From CAZDVQ01 sp964508975 (GTDB taxonomy: Bacteria > Bacteroidota > Bacteroidia > Chitinophagales > Saprospiraceae): a DNA stretch of 32,955 nucleotides. A program made the translations under genes and the position numbers. Below are positions 29,563 through 32,955 of this stretch, piece by piece (position 1 is the first letter of the stretch; each line of letters opens with the position of its first letter). Below the pieces are notes generated by a model. That model was not told the origin of the DNA, ran no database searches, and saw nothing but the letters and a program-made list of their open reading frames with translations. Location: positions 1 through 32,955 of the forward strand of contig CAZDVQ010000051.1 of assembly GCA_964508975.1 (NCBI GenBank), written 5' to 3'.

Positions 29563-31959
29563 ATGAAACAACTATTACGTTTTACACTCGGTTTGTGCAT
29601 GCTCTTGCCGAGCTTTTTGTTCGCGCAAAAAGCAACTATTAGCGGAAATGTAACCGATGCAAAAACCAAAGAGGCTCTTTTTGGCGCTACCGTCCGTGTG
29701 GGCGACGTTGGCGCAAGCACCGTTGATGGACTTTACGAACTCAGCGTTGATGCCGGAACTATATCTGTTGAATGTAGCTATGTAGGTTACGAAACGCAGA
29801 CCGTCCAGATTACCGTTAAAGCTGGCGAAAGCAAAACGCTTGATTTTGCGATTGAAGAGATTGCTACCATATTAAACCAAGTTACCGTAACCAGCTCGAG
29901 GTTTGAAAAACCGCTGGGCGAGGTAACGGTGTCGCTGGATATCATCAAGCCTAGCTTGGTGGAGAGCGTGAACGCCACCTCGGTTTCGCAGGTGGTAGAT
30001 AAAGTACCCGGTGTACAAATCATTGATGGACAGGCCAATATCCGTGGCGGTTCAGGCTATTCATACGGGGCTGGTAGCCGTGTATTGTTGATGGTTGATG
30101 ACCTTCCATTCTTACAAGGCGATGCAGGCTTCCCTAACTGGCGCGACATACCGGTGGAAAACATCGAGCAAATTGAAGTATTGAAAGGTGCAGCGTCGGC
30201 TTTGTACGGTTCATCTGCCTTGAACGGTATCATCAATATCAGGACAGCTTATGCTAAATCAACGCCGGTGACCAAAGCCGCTATGTTCGTGGGCATCACC
30301 GGTGCGCCACGCAACAAAAACATGCAATGGTGGGGCGATGCCTGGCCGATGGAAAGCGGTGCTCAATTTGCTCACCGCCAAAAATTTGGTCGTTTAGACG
30401 TGGTTATCGGTGCTAACGCATACTTTGACAACGCGTTCCGCCAAGGCGAGTACAGCCGCAAACTACGCGGTAATGGTAACTTGCGCTACAACATCAGCGA
30501 AACCTTCAAGGTTGGTGTAAACTTCAACATCAATGGAGGCCCAAGTTCTAGCTTCTTCTTGTGGGACCGAGGTCAACTGTTGCTTGAACCAAGTTTTACC
30601 TTCCGCGAAGAACGTCCAGATTCTCTGGCGTTTAACCCGCTGCCCGGTACCATGACAACATCAAGGACTTTCCGTTATAATATTGACCCTTATGTAAATT
30701 TTGAAGACAAGTTTGGTAACCGTCATAAAATATTGACCCGTTACTACTACATTGGTAACGAGAACGCCAACAACCAATCGAACTTCTCTAACCAAGGGTA
30801 TGCCGAATACCAGTTCCTTCGTGCTTTTGAAATCAAACCTAAGGTTTGGAATTTAGAAGTATCGGCGGGTTTAGTAGGTCAATACATTCACTCTAACTCA
30901 CAGTTGTTTGGCAATGCCGAGTTTGACGTGAGCAACCTGGCTGCCTACACGCAGATTGACCAAAAATTCTTCGACAAGTTAAACATCACCTTTGGAGCTC
31001 GTTACGAGCGGAATACCATTATTAGCCCTGACTCTGTTACCAATCCAGACGGCACTAAATTTTTGAACCCAGAAACCAAGACTGTTGAGGGCCGCCCAGT
31101 GTTCCGTTTTGGTGCGAGCTACCAACCAGCAGAATACACTTTTATCCGTGCATCATGGGGTCAAGGTTACCGTTTCCCAACGGTAGCAGAGCGCTACATT
31201 GCAACTCGTATTGGTGGAGCGTTGAACATTAAACCCAACCCAACCTTGGAGTCAGAGACCGGCTGGTCGGCAGAAGTTGGCGTTAAACAAGGCGTTAAAA
31301 TTTTCAACTGGATGGGTTATGTCGATGTGTCGGGTTTCTGGACCCAATACCAAAACATGATGGAATTCAACTTTGTGGCGGGTAACAGCCCATTTGATTT
31401 TAACTTCCAAGCCAACAATATTGGCAACACGATGATTCGTGGTGCTGAAATTAGCTTCATCGGCCAGGGCAAATTCTTGGGTACCACGACCAATATCTTG
31501 GCTGGTTATACCTTCATTGATCCACGTTTCATGAGCTTTGACTCTTTGCAGCAACGCCTTACCTCTGAGCCGGGCATCAATATATTGAAATACCGCAACC
31601 GCCACTCGGTTAAGTTCGACTTGGAATCGACCTACAAAAAACTGACCATCGGTGTTTCATTGGTATGGAACAGCCGCATGGTAGCCATCGACCGTTTCTT
31701 TGACCTGCCTGGCGATTTTATCGAACTGGGCCCGGGTATTCCTTTCCCTTATGCTGACTGGTTCGGCGTGAACGATTACCGCCAAAACAACGAGTTGAAC
31801 GGTTGGTATAACCTTGGCCTCCGCATGGCTTACCAGCTTTCAGAGAAGGTAAAAATTACGGTTAACGTAAATAACGTAACCAACAACTTCTATACGATTC
31901 GTCCAGCATTGCCTGCGGCTCCACGCCAGTTTAACTTGCGATTGGATTACAATTTCTAG
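29563..31959 (+). CDS. TonB-dependent receptor with carboxypeptidase-regulatory-like N-terminal domain
   Basis: 798 residues from the ATG at 29563 (a TTG two codons upstream is an alternative). Signal peptide KQLLRFTLGLCMLLPSFLFAQ. A carboxypeptidase-regulatory-like domain (about 23-105, ISGNVTDAKTKEALFGATVR, SVECSYVGYETQTVQI) precedes the plug (about 115-235, VSQVVDKVPGVQIIDG, NIRGGSGYSYGAGSRVLLMV, IEQIEVLKGAASALYGSSAL). The rest is a 22-strand-type outer-membrane barrel with aromatic strand ends and a C-terminal Phe (RLDYNF). It imports a ligand using TonB energy. No SusD partner is adjacent, so it is not a typical SusCD unit; a vitamin, siderophore or metal ligand is possible but not visible. 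A shared terminator follows. Confidence 0.93.
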   Translation: MKQLLRFTLGLCMLLPSFLFAQKATISGNVTDAKTKEALFGATVRVGDVGASTVDGLYELSVDAGTISVECSYVGYETQTVQITVKAGESKTLDFAIEEIATILNQVTVTSSRFEKPLGEVTVSLDIIKPSLVESVNATSVSQVVDKVPGVQIIDGQANIRGGSGYSYGAGSRVLLMVDDLPFLQGDAGFPNWRDIPVENIEQIEVLKGAASALYGSSALNGIINIRTAYAKSTPVTKAAMFVGITGAPRNKNMQWWGDAWPMESGAQFAHRQKFGRLDVVIGANAYFDNAFRQGEYSRKLRGNGNLRYNISETFKVGVNFNINGGPSSSFFLWDRGQLLLEPSFTFREERPDSLAFNPLPGTMTTSRTFRYNIDPYVNFEDKFGNRHKILTRYYYIGNENANNQSNFSNQGYAEYQFLRAFEIKPKVWNLEVSAGLVGQYIHSNSQLFGNAEFDVSNLAAYTQIDQKFFDKLNITFGARYERNTIISPDSVTNPDGTKFLNPETKTVEGRPVFRFGASYQPAEYTFIRASWGQGYRFPTVAERYIATRIGGALNIKPNPTLESETGWSAEVGVKQGVKIFNWMGYVDVSGFWTQYQNMMEFNFVAGNSPFDFNFQANNIGNTMIRGAEISFIGQGKFLGTTTNILAGYTFIDPRFMSFDSLQQRLTSEPGINILKYRNRHSVKFDLESTYKKLTIGVSLVWNSRMVAIDRFFDLPGDFIELGPGIPFPYADWFGVNDYRQNNELNGWYNLGLRMAYQLSEKVKITVNVNNVTNNFYTIRPALPAAPRQFNLRLDYNF

Positions 31960-31983
31960 TCTAAGCTAGCCCAATAAAACAGT

Positions 31984-32016
31984 AAAAGCCCATGTTCCGA
32001 AAGGACATGGGCTTTT
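31984..32016. terminator. Bidirectional terminator between the receptor and lipoprotein genes
   Basis: Stem AAAAGCCCATGT / ACATGGGCTTTT, loop around CCGAAAGG, T-run after it on plus and a T-rich side on minus. It lies between convergent stops. Confidence 0.88.
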
Positions 32017-32038
32017 TTGATTTTAGGACCAGTTAAGG

Positions 32039-32530
32039 TTATTCTCCTTTTGGCGTTTCGCATTCAACTTTAGAAAGTACTTCGCCAAGTGGTGCTTTAC
32101 TCATGTCTTTCATCACCATCATGCCGTTTTTGTCTTCGAGTTCACCGTTCAAGGCAGTTAATTTGCCATCACCTACGATGAAGGCAATTTGTTCCGCTTG
32201 TTCGCTACCTTCGATGGTGTAAGCCCAGTCGAGGATAAGGGTATCGCCACGCAAAACGCCGTTGCTCAACTCGCCGTAAGCACCGTCTTTTTCGTAAGGC
32301 GACCAGTCATAAGTACCTGTAAAGCCATTTTCGCCAGCCACGATAGAGCAAGACGTTACATCTTCGCCAAACTCGCCTTTGGTTTTAAATTCAAAGCAAC
32401 CAACGGGGTTAACGGCCACTTTCTCCTCTACGGCTACAGAATCCGTGGTTTCAGTAGTTTCAGTTGGCTTTTGGTCATCACAGCTGCTAAACGCCAAGAT
32501 GGCCAAAGCAGGAAGCATAAATTTTTTCAT
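32039..32530 (-). CDS. Small lipoprotein of unknown function
   Basis: 163 residues from the ATG at 32530; a longer frame to 32590 lacks a signal-like start. The N-terminus KKFMLPALAILAFSSC is a lipoprotein signal with Cys17. A Thr/Glu-rich linker (TETTETTDSVAVEE) leads to a compact domain with CFEFKTKGEFGEDVTSCSIV, GFTGTYDWSPYEKDGAYGEL, GDTLILDWAYTIEGSEQAEQ and KLTALNGELEDKNG. The alternating strand pattern suggests a small beta-barrel-like domain similar to Bacteroidota envelope lipoproteins that I cannot name. It should be attached to a membrane. The stop is 23 bp from the shared terminator. Confidence 0.78.
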   Translation of the reverse strand: MKKFMLPALAILAFSSCDDQKPTETTETTDSVAVEEKVAVNPVGCFEFKTKGEFGEDVTSCSIVAGENGFTGTYDWSPYEKDGAYGELSNGVLRGDTLILDWAYTIEGSEQAEQIAFIVGDGKLTALNGELEDKNGMMVMKDMSKAPLGEVLSKVECETPKGE

Positions 32531-32669
32531 ACGGTAACGTATTTTTAAATGGGTTAAAAAAACGGTACGAAGTACGGGATTTATTTTCAATAATTCTCCT
32601 TGGCAACAAGTAAAGCGTTAAAAATCAAAACATCATTGCATCGAGAATGCTTTGTCATTTTTTCATTTT

Positions 32670-32774
32670 GGGCGCCCCGGCGCTAGCGCGCCGTCGGCGT
32701 GTTGCGCGCTCGCTGGACGCTCGGTGCCTGCGGCACCGCCTCCCTACGGTCGGCGCGCTCCACATGCCTGGCGC
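32670..32774 (-). repeat. GC-rich multi-hairpin repeat, superfamily B copy 4 (diverged)
   Basis: GGGCGCCCCGGCGCTAGCGC, GTTGCGCGCTCGCTGGACGC, apical hairpin GGTGCC-TGC-GGCACC (32723-32737), then GCGCTCCACATGCCTGGC. The triloop and the CTCCACAT tail tie it to the other copies. Confidence 0.7.
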
Positions 32775-32779
32775 AAGCG

Positions 32780-32888
32780 AGATTTGAGCGGTAAGATGTG
32801 AGATGTGAGCGGTAAGATTTGAGCGGTGAGATGTAAGTGGTAAGATGTAAGATGTGAGCGGTAAGCTATAAGATTTGAGATAAGAGTT
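32780..32888. repeat. Heptamer array (GTAAGAT/GTGAGCG type)
   Basis: About 15 units in seven-base register: GTAAGAT, GTGAGCG, GTAAGAT, TTGAGCG, GTGAGAT, GTAAGTG and similar. Confidence 0.85.
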
Positions 32889-32901
32889 GTATAATACTCA
32901 A

Positions 32902-32955
32902 ACCTAATACCTAATACCTAATACCTAATACCTAATACCTAATACCTAATACCTA
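32902..32955. repeat. ACCTAAT heptamer array at the window end
   Basis: Nearly perfect seven-base tandem repeat, more than seven units, running off the end of the window. It probably marks an assembly break. Confidence 0.92.

Overview
The window comes from a bacterium of the phylum Bacteroidota, probably a draft or metagenome scaffold. Four things support this. Secreted proteins end in type IX secretion (T9SS) C-terminal sorting domains. There is a TonB-dependent receptor with an N-terminal carboxypeptidase-regulatory-like domain and an OmpA/TPR/beta-propeller protein of PorE type. Many genes have a TAnnTTTG -7 promoter box, the Bacteroidota sigma-factor signature. A 100-base run of N lies inside a tandem repeat, and the window ends inside another repeat. 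Class and genus cannot be decided from what is visible.

Layout: 1-860 is the end of a secreted M43-like metalloprotease. 1126-2874 (minus) is an overlapping rluA-like / DUF721 / plsC-like group. dapF is on plus at 3297. fabG and an SRPBCC gene (minus), then a lone arginine deiminase (minus), fill 4294-7039. 7182-8071 holds large tandem leader repeats in front of a four-helix-bundle gene. ndk (minus) and an nrnA-like DHH phosphoesterase (plus) diverge near 8600. 9870-14513 (plus) encodes an FKBP lipoprotein, two TPR proteins and a membrane-dipeptidase-like protein that appears to have lost its metal ligands. 14731-16227 (minus) is an isocitrate dehydrogenase. 16860-18085 is a small AT-rich accessory patch (DUF1801 protein and two small membrane proteins, one frameshifted). 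After the scaffold gap come pyrC-like dihydroorotase, a secreted serine hydrolase, a complete M43-like protease, the PorE-like protein, an AarF/UbiB-type kinase, two paralogous T9SS cargo proteins, the TonB-dependent receptor and a small lipoprotein.

The genes are mostly housekeeping and cell-envelope genes. The unusual content is between them. I see: (i) a GC-rich multi-hairpin repeat present eight times, whose apical hairpin keeps a GCA (or TGC) triloop while its stem is completely different but perfectly paired in each copy; (ii) degenerate seven-base tandem arrays of several unrelated sequences, which run into the ends of at least three genes and provide their stop codons; (iii) a palindromic element of about 70 bp placed right after stop codons, one copy of which carries a nested palindromic insertion; (iv) short TGTAGRGRCG palindromes with variable stems, some nested in other repeats; (v) a 10/20-bp phased repeat in front of the dihydroorotase promoter; and (vi) a 130-140 bp repeat leader with pseudoknot-forming potential upstream of the four-helix-bundle gene. 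No tRNA, rRNA, CRISPR array or transposase gene was recognised.
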